Assembly: GCA_007922225.1 (NCBI GenBank)
Contig: ML679956.1
Location: 76,535,775 to 76,599,774 of the forward strand
Length of the DNA stretch: 64,000 nt
DNA from: Emydura subglobosa
Lineage: Eukaryota > Chordata > Testudines > Chelidae
Direction: 5' to 3'
This document shows positions 43,066 to 54,524 of the stretch, in pieces. Made by a program: the position numbers and the translations under genes. The notes beneath the pieces were generated by a model, which searched no databases, had not been told where the DNA came from, and saw nothing but the letters and a program-made list of their open reading frames with translations. Every line of letters begins with the position of its first letter. The first letter of the stretch is position 1.

Positions 43066-44385
43066 AACTGGAATTTCCATTCCACGGGAAATTCTGACAT
43101 TTCGGAAAAACATTATTTGAAATTGGAAAATAAAAAAGCCAATTTTAAAATATATGCAGTAGAACTAAAGTTAATTTTTTTTTAATTGGGAACCATCGAA
43201 ACATTTTGTTTCATGAATGTCAAATGGTTTCAGTTGGATAAAGTAAAAACATTTTGGTTTGGTAGTATTCATTTATTTTGTTTAGACTTTTATAATACAT
43301 TAAAATATCGTACATCGTATTCATAGATTCCAATGCCAGAAGAAACCATTGCAATCATCTCATATGACATCCTGCATAACACAGGCCAGAGAACTCCCCA
43401 GATCATTCCTAGAGCAGATCTTTTAGATAAACATCCAAACGTGATTTAAAAATTTTCACTGATGGAGAATCAACCACAACTCTTGGTAAATTGTTCCACT
43501 GGTTAATTACTCTCATTGTTAAAAATGTACTCTTTATTTCCAGTCTGAATTTGTTAGCATCAACTTCCAGCCATTGGATCATGTTATATCTTTCTCTGCT
43601 AGACGGAAGAGCCCATTTTTAAATATTTGTTCCCCAGGTAGGTACTCAAACTGTGATTAAGTCACCTTTTAACCATCTCTTTGTTAAACTAAATAGATTC
43701 CAGGAACTCAATCTATCACTATAGGGCATGTTTGCTAATCCTTTAATCATGTTTGTGGTTCTAATCTGAACCCTTTCCAATTTATCGACATCCTCCTTGA
43801 ATGATGAACGCCAGAAATGGACACAGTATTTCAGCAGCAATTTCACCAATGTCAAATTCAGAGGTCAAGTAACCTCTCTACTTCTACTCAAGATTCTCCT
43901 GGTTATGCATCCGAGGTTCAAATTAGACCTTTTGGCCGCAGCTCATGTTCAGCTAATTATCCACCACGATCCCCAAATCTTTTTCAGAGTCACTGCTTCC
44001 CAGGATAGAGTCCCCCAGCCTGGAAGTATGGCCTGCATTCTTTGTTCCTAGATGTTTACATTTATATTTAGCCCTATTAAAACACATATTGGCTATTAAA
44101 TATCATGCATAGAGACTATTAAATATAACATGATATAAAAATTGTAATATTAGCTAAAGGACTAAACAAAATTAATTGAAATGAAGTCGAAACAAAACAT
44201 TTTGACCTTAGCAAAACCAAACGTTTCAACATCAAAACGAGAGTTGAAATGTTTCATGTCAACTCTTTCCCTTCAGAAATGTTGTTGAAATGAACATGTT
44301 CCTGCAAAACATTCTGATTTCACGGAAACTGCATTTTCTGACAGAAAACGATTCCTTTGAAAATATTCCAACCAGCTCTAGCATA
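43066..44385. mobile_element. AT-rich foldback element, hAT-like, split by CR1
   Basis: The left end ACAGCTAGTTGGAAACTGG (43065 on) and the right end ATTCCAACCAGCTCTAG (to 44382) are inverted. The left block to 43317 and the right block from 44071 are AT-rich with GAAACAAAACATTTTG-like words. An antisense CR1 occupies the middle. Confidence 0.62.
43318..44070 (-). mobile_element. CR1 3' region inside the AT-rich element
   Basis: Antisense CR1: TTCATAGATTCCAATGCCAG, CCTGCATAACACAGGCCAGA, GGTAAATTGTTCCACTGGTT, then coding-end remnants. On the minus strand the frame at 43855-43646 reads LLKYCVHFWRSSFKEDVDKL and RTTNMIKGLANM, the conserved C-terminal CR1 ORF2 block. The 5' end near ACACATATTGG is truncated. 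Confidence 0.8.
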
Positions 44386-44389
44386 AACC

Positions 44390-46005
44390 TGGAACAACTC
44401 CATTGACTTAATGAAGTTACTTCAGATTTACACATGTATAACTTGGTGCAAGGATCCAGTTCTAAACCCTTTTGCTCTGCAATATGCTAGGTGGAAAGCT
44501 TTCTCTGAAGATATGTCTACATTAGCACTTGGACAGAAAGCTGGGTTTTTTATTAAAACGCTTTGCAATCGCTGATTTTTACTGCTTGCCTTAGCAGGAT
44601 CTAGGCATGACTGCACATCCATGCTGCTATGACTTGCTGGAAGTTTACATTTTTGGAAGCAGTTTGATAGGGATCCTAAAATGTACATAACCCTGTATGG
44701 TCAAATTCTGTTCACCACAACTCCCCCGGGACCAATGGACTTAGTGAAGCAAGCAGGGGCTAACCCATAGCAAACAGATTCCATAGGCAAACAAGCACTT
44801 GGAAAACACCGCAGTGAAGTGCTGTTCATAAAGGGACCACAGGATCTAATAGGAGAAGGTATCTCAGGAAATTGGTGGGGACAGATTCAGGGTCTAACTT
44901 CCACGGTGATTTCCGTCTATTATATTTAAAAGAATTAGGGCTTAAATTTAGCACTCTATGGGCCACTTTGCAGTTCCAGCCAAGATATACTCCGTGCAGG
45001 AACTGGAGAGGGAAGGTGTGTTTATACAGGTAGAATGCAGCTTCCCATCACCGTAACGTTGCCCTGAATTCAGGGACCAGCTGGTCTTAACTTACATTTG
45101 GCTGCAATATTTCCCTCAGGGACATTTTGGAAGCCCAGCATAGCCAGAGCGCAGTGATTCTCCCAGTCATGCTCCTTTCCTTCTTGGCCACGCCCTGACA
45201 TGTCCCATGTGTAGTGTCTGCAGTTATAATGTAGAGGAAGTGGGCAGCATCCCTTTAAATATTGTAGGAGCCCTGTAACAGGTTCTATTGCAGAAGCCAC
45301 AGAACCTAAACAGCAGCCGGGTATAGATGCCGTTGGCTTTGTGTGTTTGTGCATGGATTAGTTAACAGCGTTATTTGGAACCCAACTCTGTGAGGTTTCC
45401 TCATTCTTGACATTGGGTAGAGACAAAAGACACAACATCAAGGGTGTGTGATACACAGCCATTGCGGTGACTGTTTGCCACACAAGCATTTCCCCCTCAC
45501 AGCAATCAGCATGGACTGTCCGATTGTGATCAGGGAAACGAAGGTGCATTTCGCAGGGTCTGGCACGCCCAACGTGGTCTGAGCAAAGAACGAGACGGCA
45601 CACAACAACAGAATCCAAACGATTCAGCATCAAAGGGGAACTTGAGCACAAGCTGTCTTCTCGTGGGTACTCGTCAAGGGAAGGGAAGGCAGACTCGGCA
45701 GTAAAGACAGCCAAGAGACTGAAGGCAAAGGTAAAACAGACAAGAAGGGATCTCTACCTGGCACGGGTACACCCTCTGTGACATTTTGGAGCTCACCTAG
45801 GCCAGTATGGGGTTCAGTCAAAATCTGCCTTGTACTCTTGGGTGACTTTTGACTGTGTGACTTTGGTTCAGACCTGCTAGAAGTCCACAAGCCTCACCCT
45901 GGCTTTGGTTACTCCTTGCAGGCTGATCTTAGTACCCTTCCAGTGCTGAATTTGCCCCTAAATTTCCCTCTACAGGGATCGATCCTTCTCAGTGGACCTT
46001 CTCAT
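44390..46005. other. Mostly unassigned sequence
   Basis: About 1.6 kb. GATATGTCTACATTAGCAC near 44511 may be a MITE arm. No gene: the open frames at 45358-45714 and 45630-45890 on the minus strand lack recognisable domains. Confidence 0.4.
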
Positions 46006-46009
46006 GGAA

Positions 46010-46485
46010 CATCATTGTGGGAGGTACTCTCAGGAGTGCTATAAGCAAAGACACACAATGTAATTCTTCCACTCCACTCAGCACTGATAAGGCCTCAACT
46101 TGAGTACTATGTACAGTTTTGGGCCCTGCGCTTTGGGAAAGAAGTGGACAAATTGGAGAAAGCAACAAAAACGATTAATGGTCTAGAAAATCTGACCTGC
46201 GAGAAAAGACTGGAAAAAAATGGGTTTCTTTAGTCTGCAGAAGAGAAGACTGAGCTGATCACAGTTTTCAAGCATGTAAAAGATTGTTATAAAGAGGAGA
46301 GAGAGAAGGAGAATGATTTATCCACTGAGGCCAGGACAAGAAGCAATGGGCTTATATTGCAGCAAGGGAGATTTAGGTTGGACATTAGGAAAAACTTTCT
46401 ATCAGGGTGGTTAAACATTGGAACAAACTACCGAGGGAGGCTGTGGAATCTCTGTCTCTGGTGGTGGCTACACGCCATCAGGTGC
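46010..46485 (+). mobile_element. CR1 C-terminal/3' fragment
   Basis: Sense CR1: TTCCACTCCACTCAGCACTG, GGCCTCAACTTGAGTACTAT, GACAAATTGGAGAAAGCAAC, AGGACAAGAAGCAATGGGCT, GGGAGATTTAGGTTGGACAT, AACATTGGAACAAACTACC. It ends abruptly near 46485 before the usual 3' tail. Confidence 0.8.
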
Positions 46486-47645
46486 TTGGTGGCAGGACCC
46501 TTCTCCCCAGCATCGGCCCTCTCATCGGGTTCACATCCCCTCTTCTGAGCCTGGACTTCAAGGCCCTCTTGTCCAGTGACATCTCCCTGTGTTAGGCCCT
46601 CTGTGCCCAGGATCCTCACCCCATTCTCCCGGTCTGCTCACTGCGCTTGGCTCTGGTTTATCTATGGCACAGCTGACTTTTCACTCTTCTGGTTCTGGCC
46701 CTGCAGCTCCCCACTGTAGCTGCCTTCATTTTATTGGTTGGTGTCTTCTTGGTCCTCTGTGAGGCTCATGTACCTCATATCTTCCTACATCGGGCCAAAG
46801 ACAACTGCGGAGGAGCAGCAGAAAGCCGACACACCTGAACAGACGGGGCCAAAGCCAGGACTAGGACTTACAAAGAACCTCAGCTATCAGCTGGCATTAA
46901 CCCAAATTCAGTAAGGGTTAGCTTCATTCCAGGACATTTTTCTGAATTCTGTATGGTTTGCTCGGGATATTATCAGTCTGTCCCAGTGCTGTTACAGCAG
47001 GCCTTTACCCCTTCCTCACCCCCCCGGATACTCCTGTCCAGGAAGAATTCTCCACTCGCTGTATCTGCAAGTTTCATGGGAGCTTTGCACCAGCAGAGCA
47101 GGAAAACATAGCCCCAGTGTGCCAGAGGAACGGGCTGAGACAGGTTAGCTCCGATCCATCTAAAACGCAGATAGATCCAAAATCCGAAGAGGAGGATTGT
47201 GGAGAAGAAAAAGAAGAATGGTCAAATATTACTAAATTGTATCGGAAACATATATTCTGCCCTCTTGCTCATCTCTAACTGACAGCCATGGAAAAGCAGC
47301 GGTAAGGCATCTTTGCTGCACATTGTCTCTGCGCACTGACCCTAGCTTGTAGGTATCATCCCAAAGGGTATGAGGGTAGGTCAGATTCTGTTCCCCTTAA
47401 GCATTCTATGCCTTCTTCAGGAAGAAAGGTTCCAGTTGTGGTGGTAGCCGGTGTAATGGCCACTAGTCAAGTGGGCCAGCCAAGGACCTTGGATGGCAGT
47501 GATTTGAGAATGGAACTTGAAGGGGGAAGCATCGTATCTTCTTAGCAATCCCCTGAGCCTTGTATCAGATACATTCTCCCTTGTGATTCTGAGTCCCATT
47601 TCTCCTGGGGATGGCTAGTGTTTCTTAGATGCAGGTTACCTGCTA
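46486..47645. other. No recognisable gene or repeat
   Basis: About 1.16 kb with no assignable feature. Confidence 0.45.
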
Positions 47646-47649
47646 TGGT

Positions 47650-47785
47650 CCCAGGTGGCTCATTGAAGGCATGGGACCGGGACTGAGGAAACCTCAGTTC
47701 AGTTCTTGGCTCTGCCACAGATTTCCTGTGTGACCTTAGCCATGCCACTTAACCTGTCTATGTCTTAGTGCATCATCTTCTGCAT
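47650..47785 (+). repeat. MIR-type SINE
   Basis: GGCATGGGACCGGGACTGAG, TTGGCTCTGCCACAGATTTC, TGTGTGACCTTAGCCATGCC, ACTTAACCTGTCTATG: a good MIR core in sense orientation. Confidence 0.7.
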
Positions 47786-47844
47786 GTGCTATATCCCATT
47801 CTCCCACTCTTTGTTGGTCTTGTCTATTTGTCTGTCTAGCTCTG

Positions 47845-48040
47845 ATATAGCACTTTTCATCAGTAGGCTTCAAGGCTCTACAAAAGAAGTCAGTATAATT
47901 ACCCCCATTTTACAGATGGGGAAACTGAGGCACAAGGCAGGAAAGCAACTTTCCCAAGAACACTCAGCAGTAGGGCTAGGAATAAAACTCAAGTCTCATG
48001 TCCCAGTCCAGAGCTCTATCCAGTAGGATACCTTGCCTCC
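47845..48040 (-). repeat. MIR-type SINE
   Basis: The best antisense copy in the window: ACCCCCATTTTACAGATGGG, GAAACTGAGGCACAAGG, CCAAGAACACTCAGCAGTAG, GTCCAGAGCTCTATCCAGTA. It faces the MIR copy at 47650 in opposite orientation. Confidence 0.8.
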
Positions 48041-48160
48041 CAGACTGTGAGTTCTTCAGGGCGGGGACTGTCTCGCACTACATTGCTGCACAGCGCATAG
48101 CATGATACAACTCTGATCCGGGTGCGGGACTGAAGAGACTGCTGCAATAATAATACACAC
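48041..48160 (+). repeat. L2/MIR-like 3' tail
   Basis: AGACTGTGAGTTCTTCAGGG, CGGGGACTGTCTCGCACTAC, GCTGCACAGCGCATAGCATG, ending GCAATAATAATACAC. Sense orientation. Confidence 0.65.
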
Positions 48161-48935
48161 CCACAGGATCATGCCCTCACCAGGTGGGAGGCTGCAGGCT
48201 AGCCAGTTACCTGTGAGCCCGTCTCCAGCTCAGGGGTATGTAATCGGCTGAGGCAGATCAATCCTTGTCTGTCTTTCCTTGCTACTGACTGATTCACGTG
48301 ATGGGAAACTAGTGCTCACCTTCAGGGGCAGGGATTGCTTAAGTGTTTCTGAATGTGTTTATGATGGGAGGTTACGTGCTAGAAAGATTTATGAGGCCTG
48401 GCAGGGCACGTGCATGTTTGTTACATGATTAATACCATTAACAGCTCTGAATCAACAACAACCTCCAAATATTGTCTCGGGTCTTGCCAAGCGAAATGTG
48501 CAAGCTCCCGCTCATCCAGAGAACAGTAGCCACTTTTGTCCTACTGTATTTCAGCGTCTAGCGAGGCATCGCTCAGCGGTGAGGGCAGTGGCGTGACCTG
48601 GGGAATGGGCTGAAATCATCGCAGTCTGTCTTGCTGGCAAGTGGAGAATGAGGGCGGGTGGGAGTTGGGAGATTTCCGAGGATCTTTGATTTAAAGCCTT
48701 GATGCTCTAGCTCCAATACCTTGTGTTCCTTCTGGGGGCTGGCCAGTCCTTAGATGATCCTGTTTCAAGGATGAAGTCCACAGCTAAGCCAGGGGACAGG
48801 TAGGAGTTTGGGAATAAGCAAAGAGTGAAGGCGACTGAAAGGGCAGAAGTAAGATGTTTCATTGTCAATCAAGGAGCTGCTGCAGGCAGAAAGGAAATCT
48901 TTATGAGTGGGGGAGCAGATTGGACATGGCCTGGC
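48161..48935. other. No recognisable feature
   Basis: About 775 bases, nothing assigned. Confidence 0.4.
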
Positions 48936-48939
48936 GGTT

Positions 48940-49090
48940 CAACTCAGAAGAACACCCATTTGCCAGAGGTGGAAAAAAGACACAGAAAGATTCAGTGACT
49001 TGCTCAAGGTTAAAGTCTGTGGCAGAGGACAGAATAGGATCCAGAGGACAGAATAGGATGCCGAGCCACTGCCATGACCACAAGAATGTC
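48940..49090 (-). repeat. MIR-type SINE with short internal duplication
   Basis: CCCATTTGCCAGAGGTGG, GATTCAGTGACTTGCTCAAG, then GAGGACAGAATAGGATCCA followed at once by GAGGACAGAATAGGATGCC, a local tandem duplication of about 19 bases within the SINE. Confidence 0.6.
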
Positions 49091-49840
49091 CCTCGTCTTG
49101 TACCAGCCTCCTACTTCACTCACTACTCATAGCACCACTCTGCAGTGAATTAGGCGCTAGGGACACCAGCTTCTCTCTCAACACCTCACACAACTACTGC
49201 AGTGAATAACACTGGAAGCTCAGCATCACTCCGCCTATTCACTACACAGCCACTGGGTGCGATGAGGCCCTGGTTCGGCAGAGCACTTAAGCATGTACTT
49301 AAGTCCTATTGAGGTTATTTTCCACTGCTAATGACCCCTTAGAATGGAAATACTAAAGCAGTAACAAAGTTGTCTCTTCTTTCACACAAATGTTCCATTT
49401 CTCAACCAGTGTCACTAATCTGCTGAGCAATAGTAGATGTCCTGTGCCTTGCAGCTTGGCTTTGCAGTGGAGGAGAAATTAGCAATGTGGAGTCTGGGTA
49501 TAGTCCTGATTAATTTATTCATGGGCCAGTCCTGGAACAGTGGTGGTCCTGAACAGCATGCAGGCAATCCTCTCTTCCAAAAATCTCATAACACACATCA
49601 CTACCCAGCTCCTAGGAAGTACGCTGCTCCAAGAATTATTGTGCTTACAGACATTAAAACAGAAAACAAACTCTCCTGCTGCTCACCACAGCTTCTCCCA
49701 AAGGACCATCGTATAACAAAACTAACAGTAAAATAGCATTTCTTCCAAGAATAAAAATTTGCTCACACACTAAAGAAAAAGAAGTTGGAAGACTACGTGT
49801 AACAGTGCCACTTGTTGACACTTGCCATGTCATTATAAAA
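49091..49840. other. Mostly unassigned; half of a palindromic repeat
   Basis: GGTTCGGCAGAGCACTTAAG and CATGTACTTAAGTCC (49268-49305) match one arm of the split palindrome at 34660-35016. The rest is unassigned. Confidence 0.45.
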
Positions 49841-49841
49841 T

Positions 49842-49920
49842 CATAGAAGATGAGGGTTGAAAGGGACCTCAGGAGGTCATCTAGTCCAACCCCCTGCTCA
49901 AAGCAGAACCAAAGCAGGAC
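49842..49920 (-). repeat. CR1 3'-end fragment
   Basis: AATCATAGAAGATGAGGGTT, GGGACCTCAGGAGGTCATCT, CCAACCCCCTGCTCAAAGCA. About 75 bases, the same type as the nested piece at 38242. Confidence 0.75.
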
Positions 49921-50154
49921 AATTAGCTAAAGCTGCCACTATGTTCACTGTCTGTAATACAGTTGGAAGTCGGTTTTGAGTAAAGGTTTGGGTTCAAGCC
50001 AATTTTGTTATCCTAAATAAAAGCTTTCCAGGACAATCCTGAAAAGAGTAGGGCTTGCTCAGGAGTTGATCTCTGCACCACTCAGTAATGAGGTAGGCAG
50101 GGGTTTCCTTTTTCTTTGCATGACTTTCTTTGGCATTGCATCTCTTTTGCATTG

Positions 50155-50345
50155 AGCTATAAGGATAGTTAAGCACTGAACATGTTACCAAGGGACACTG
50201 AAGAATCCCCATCACTGGAGGTTTTAAAGACCAGGTTAAACAACCATCTGTTGGGGATGGTCTAGGTATACTTTATCCTGCCTCAGCACAGGATGGGGTG
50301 GACTAGTTATGAGGTCCCTGCCAGTCCTACATTTCTAAGATTTCT
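50155..50345 (+). repeat. CR1 3' fragment
   Basis: GCTATAAGGATAGTTAAGCA, TGTTACCAAGGGACACTGAA, CCATCACTGGAGGTTTTAAA, GACCAGGTTAAACAACCATC, ending CCTACATTTCTAAGATTTCT, a decayed ATTCTATGA-type tail. Confidence 0.72.
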
Positions 50346-50454
50346 GTGTCTCTGCGAATCATCCATTCCAAAACAACGAATCTATTAGAAGAACTATTAG
50401 ATCACCTGGTCCACCTCTCTACTAACACAAACATTATTTTCTACAATGCTTTTG

Positions 50455-50770
50455 CAGAGTCAAGCTTTCAAGACCAGCAGGGACCAATGTGATCATCCGG
50501 TGTGACCTTCTGCATAACACAGACCACACTATTTCACTCAATCATTTCATGCTGAACCTAGTCCAGCAACTTGTGGCTGAACTCCAGCGTAACTTTCAGA
50601 AAGACACCCACTCTCAACATAAAAGTGATGAAGAACCGATCACATCCCTCGGTAAATTCTTCCAGTAGCTCATTACCCTCCTTGCCTGATTTCCACCTTG
50701 AAGTAGGCTGACCTCAGTGTCCATCTATTAGACCTCGTTATGCCCTTGTTTGATAGATTATAGAGCCCTC
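50455..50770 (-). repeat. Older CR1 3' region
   Basis: AAGACCAGCAGGGACCAATG, GATCATCCGGTGTGACCTTC, TGCATAACACAGACCACAC, TCGGTAAATTCTTCCAG, matching the antisense order of the 43318 copy with more divergence. Confidence 0.62.
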
Positions 50771-50870
50771 TAGTATCAGCTCTCATCTCTCTGAGAAGGC
50801 AACTAAATCTTGGCCCTCGTTTGCAGGACATCTTAGCTAACATTCAGCTTAAATTTTCCTTTGCTTAATT

Positions 50871-51654
50871 TCAGCTAAGGCATCCTCCTCAAATCGGGAC
50901 ACCACTGACAACAGCAACCAAAGTCAGTGGACAGTAGAACCCGGGCACATCATTTGGGACGGGAGCCTGTGTATTTACACCATCAGTCAACATGAAAACA
51001 TTTAGCACCTTTGAACGCTTACAGATGGTATTGCTGCCTGTGAAGCTGTATGGCATAACACAACATGTTCCACATGATAATTAAAACCACACCCCTTTCC
51101 TTCTTCCAGCCGGCTTTCACGTGGGGGAGTGGCCCAGGGCAGCATGTTTATGGAAAGCAGAGCTGTTTGTTTGCAAGGAGCTTGTGAACACAGCTTGTTC
51201 AAAAGCAGCAGGTGCCTGGCTCCTGGTCCCATTCCCAAGCCCTAAATCAGGGAGCCAGCCAGCTTCACTAAAAGAAGAACCATTTCCTTTCTCTCTTTCA
51301 AGACCGTTTGGTCTAATAATAATAATTGCTAGTTCCATTCTATGGACGCGAAATAATTCACGACTTGGCAGAGCAAAGAGCGAGCATGTCAGCAGACTCC
51401 AGCTAAATGATCCCATATACAGAAATGGTGGTTGTAAAGAACATTTTCTTGGAATATCTTTAAAAGGGAGACTGGGCTGAACTGGGTTAGAAAAGCTGAG
51501 GCACTTCTGAGCATGTGTGAACCCTGCCTACCCATAGGTCACTTCGATATTTCCATAACCACACTTTGCATTCCCGCTGTACTGCAGTGGGCTGAGAGGT
51601 GAAAACTAACCTTTCAAACCACCCTTTGAAGACTCCTACAAAGAGTAGCTCAAG
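50871..51654. other. No recognisable feature
   Basis: About 780 bases. Open frames on both strands around 51117-51480 overlap one another and are not supported by any motif. Confidence 0.4.
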
Positions 51655-52385
51655 AGAATAGATGGCCTAGTGGCTTGGGTGTTTGCTTAGAACTAAGGAA
51701 CAGAGCTGGTGAATAACTGATTTTTCAGTTCCATGGCTGTTCCGAAAAGAAAGTCGGTTTGGGTTGCCCCAAATCTGAGATGTCTCAAAATTTTTGATGC
51801 ATTGAAAAAGACAATTTCAAGTCTGTTCCAGTGGGGGGGTTGAACCCGAGTATCTCATATCCACAGTGACTGCCTGAACAACTGAACTAAAAGTTATTGG
51901 GAGAAGGGAAGGCATTTTACCACCATCACCTCCAGCTGTTTTATGAATGGCTGAAACTATTCAACTCAAATTTGCAAATAGTTTCAGGTTGACCAAAAAT
52001 GCATTTTTCATTGAATAAACTATTTGAGCAATGTCACCGAGCTCTACTCAGGAGACCTAGGAGCAATTCCCTGCTCTGCCACCGGCTCCATGTGTAACCC
52101 TAGGCAAGTCACTTACAGCGCGACATTAATATGAGATAAAGAACTTTTAGTTCACGCCAGCAGAATCTGCACAGGCCAGTTAGCGTGCAGCACATTGGTG
52201 TGCTTTAGAAATCACACCCCTCCAGCACACACTGCTCCTCCATGCAGACAAGCCGTTATTCTCTCTCTGTCAGTTCCCCATCTGTAAAACAGGGAGAACA
52301 GCACGTTCCTACTTAACAAGGGAGTCACAAGGACAAATACAAAATGATTGTGCGATACTATGGTAGCGTGAGCAGGACCTCGGTA
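51655..52385 (+). repeat. MIR-type SINE split by an AT-rich hAT-like element
   Basis: The head GATGGCCTAGTGGCTTGGGT (51661 on) stops at 51699 and continues at 52046 with ACTCAGGAGACCTAGGAGCA, CTGCTCTGCCACCGGCTCCA, AACCCTAGGCAAGTCACTTA. After an unrelated stretch comes a MIR-like 3' part (CCATCTGTAAAACAGGGAGA, 52268 on). Confidence 0.72.
51700..52045. mobile_element. AT-rich hAT-like element with 8-base target duplication
   Basis: Left end ACAGAGCTGGTGAATAAC, right end ATGTCACCGAGCTCT; the inverted core is AGAGCTNGGTGA-like. ACTAAGGA (51692-51699) and ACTCAGGA (52046-52053) flank it, matching at 7 of 8 positions, inside an otherwise continuous MIR. CAGAGCTGG termini and 8-base duplications are hallmarks of hAT transposons. 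346 bases, non-coding. Confidence 0.75.
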
Positions 52386-52429
52386 AGAGCCGTAGAGATG
52401 GCTGTACAGCCGGTTGGCTGAGACCACCA

Positions 52430-52636
52430 CCTATCATGCTGACCAATGTTATCTTGTTTTTTTATGCTCCCCCGTCTGCCTGTATCCACCGGCTGTCTTT
52501 TTTCCAGATTGTCAGCTCTTTGGTGAAGGAGCTGTCTTTTTGTTTTGTGTTTGCACAGTGCCTGGCGCAATGGAGGACCTGCCCCATGACCAGGGCTCCT
52601 AGGGGCCACGGCAATAAAAATAAATAAATAAATAAC
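52430..52636 (+). repeat. L2/MIR-like 3' tail ending in (AAAT)n
   Basis: CACCTATCATGCTGACCAAT, TCTGCCTGTATCCACCGGCT, CAGATTGTCAGCTCTTTGG, TTGCACAGTGCCTGGCGCAA, CAGGGCTCCTAGGGGCCACG, then an AAAT/AATA run at 52613-52636. The same long form recurs at 63185-63370, including GCCTGTATCCACC. Confidence 0.68.
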
Positions 52637-52869
52637 AGAGCAAGAGTGTTTCGTTATGTCACATGAGCCACTTTCTGGACATCATTTTAGTCTTGTCTGC
52701 AATACTGAAATGCACAATATTGTGTCTCCTACATCATTTTTATTTTAAAAAATAACTTCTCCTTGCCCAACGACTTCAAAACTTTTAAAATGTTCTGAAA
52801 AGCAGAAGAGATGTTGCAAATCTCTTTAAGACAAACACCCAAACAATGAGTAAAAGAAAGGACATTTTT

Positions 52870-53005
52870 CCTTGTTGGTTCTGGGAAGAAAAAAAAGACC
52901 CTTTGTCCATTAGACACCAAGTCAGCATCAGAGCCAGGAGCAAAACCCCGGAGTCCTGAATCCCAGTCCTTCCCCAGCTCTACCCACTAGACAAGACTTC
53001 CTCCC
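52870..53005 (-). repeat. MIR-type SINE head
   Basis: GAGCCAGGAGCAAAACCCCG, GAGTCCTGAATCCCAGTCCT and CCAGCTCTACCCACTAGACA: antisense tRNA-derived half of MIR. Confidence 0.65.
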
Positions 53006-53740
53006 TCCATTAGTTTGGATCCTCATGAATATTTCTCTTTTTAAATCAACATTCTGAAGGGAAGAGGCAAACAGGTCTAGAAAATACACTAGTCCCTTTC
53101 TGCTAAGCTAATCAGGAAGCAGAGATATACATATACTGCCTGGTCCTCAGCTGCAGACAATCAGCTGATATTGACTGGCAGCATGGATCTAGTCTATCAC
53201 TTAGTGATGTTGACTGCCTCAGAAACCTTCAGCCAATCACAAGTCAGGACTGTCTTCTTGTGTGCAACGAAATGTGTTGGTGCGTGAGAGGCTTGTAAAG
53301 TGACACGGGGAGCTTATTGCTCTTGGCCGTCACCTCCCCAGCTGCACTGGAAGCAGAAAAGCCACATGAACTAAACATAAAGTCCAGAAACACCACAGAC
53401 TTTCGTTTCAACGTGGAAGTTATTTGTGGCTCCATTGGACACAGCATTTCAGATCACAAGCATGGGACGAGTCACACTCCACAGAAGTGGCCTGTTCTTA
53501 ATTGTCGATTTGGCTCAAGATATACAGTTCGAAGCTGGGTAGCCAGTAATCCTCATCCAGGACAGGACTTAGGGAGACCCTGCATGCTCATAGCACAGAT
53601 GGTATGGGAGCTAGAAGTCCGGGGAGAACTACAGTCTGTGAGAGCTGTTATATTTATTACTGCAGAGTCCTGTCTTTTACTACAGTCATGCTCATATGGG
53701 ATTGGATCTGAGTGTTTGGGTCAGCCCATCATAAAGAGAG
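53006..53740. other. No recognisable feature
   Basis: About 735 bases. The 145-codon plus-strand frame at 53317-53754 shows no domain and is treated as chance. Confidence 0.4.
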
Positions 53741-53744
53741 GGGG

Positions 53745-54510
53745 AACTTTGTGAAATTTAGATCTGATTTTGGATTTCAAACGTTCCCAAAGCTGGGGGA
53801 TATTCAGCTCTGTCTACCTACCGTGTATGGGTTTTCCATGAGAATGACCAGCATGGGAGAACTAAGTCAAAACAACAAGTTTTGCCTTTCAGTTTTGAAA
53901 GCGGCGAGGCATTTGGTCATTCCCGTCTCTTGTGGCAGTGAGTTCCACAGGCTAGTTCCAGCTCCTAATGCTCGACAGTTTCATGGGGCTGGTAGAATGT
54001 AGCTGTCAGAAGAGGTCATGGCTGCGAAAGACAATCTGCTGGGGAGCAGGGTCCCATGAAGGGCATTGCACAGCCGGTCTGAGACCCTGAGGAGGACTTT
54101 ACAATCAGTGGGAAACCAAGGCAGAGGGCAGTGCAGTGGGGTGATGTGTTCATGGAGATATGTGTTGCTAAGCTGAGGGGTGCTCTGTTTTGTATCCGTT
54201 CAATCTCCAAGTCTGGCTTCTTTCCCAGATAAAATGAACAGTAACCATTGATCATGGAGGGTGAAGATTTGGGTCTATCTCCAAGGCTACTTCTTCCCAC
54301 CCCCTTCAATATGTAAAGTATAAATATTTTGGTGGAGTGGCAACGTCAGGAAATACTGCTCTCCGTCTCCTCTGGCTTCCAGTTCCTGTGCATCTAATCA
54401 CCAGCACTAGAAACTTCCTTCTCAGAGCCCTCCTTCAAACTCACTTCTGCTCCAATGCCTTCAAAACACTTGACAACGGCTCACCAGCCCGTGTGCCGTA
54501 TAACTGCTTA
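53745..54510 (-). repeat. Possible ancient LINE (L2/L3-like) remnant
   Basis: GGCAGTGAGTTCCACAGGCT, CAGGGTCCCATGAAGGGCAT and CCAAGGCAGAGGGCAGTGCA recall antisense 3' coding sequence of ancient LINEs, and 54337-54480 (AAACTCACTTCTGCTCCAAT) recalls their 3' region. Divergence is too high for a firm call, and the two parts may be different elements. Confidence 0.3.
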
Positions 54511-54524
54511 TCACTAGCGTGAAA

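Noticed and set aside
53317..53754. 145-codon plus-strand open frame
   Set aside because: No recognisable domain, no splice or promoter context, ordinary length for chance in 64 kb of six-frame translation.
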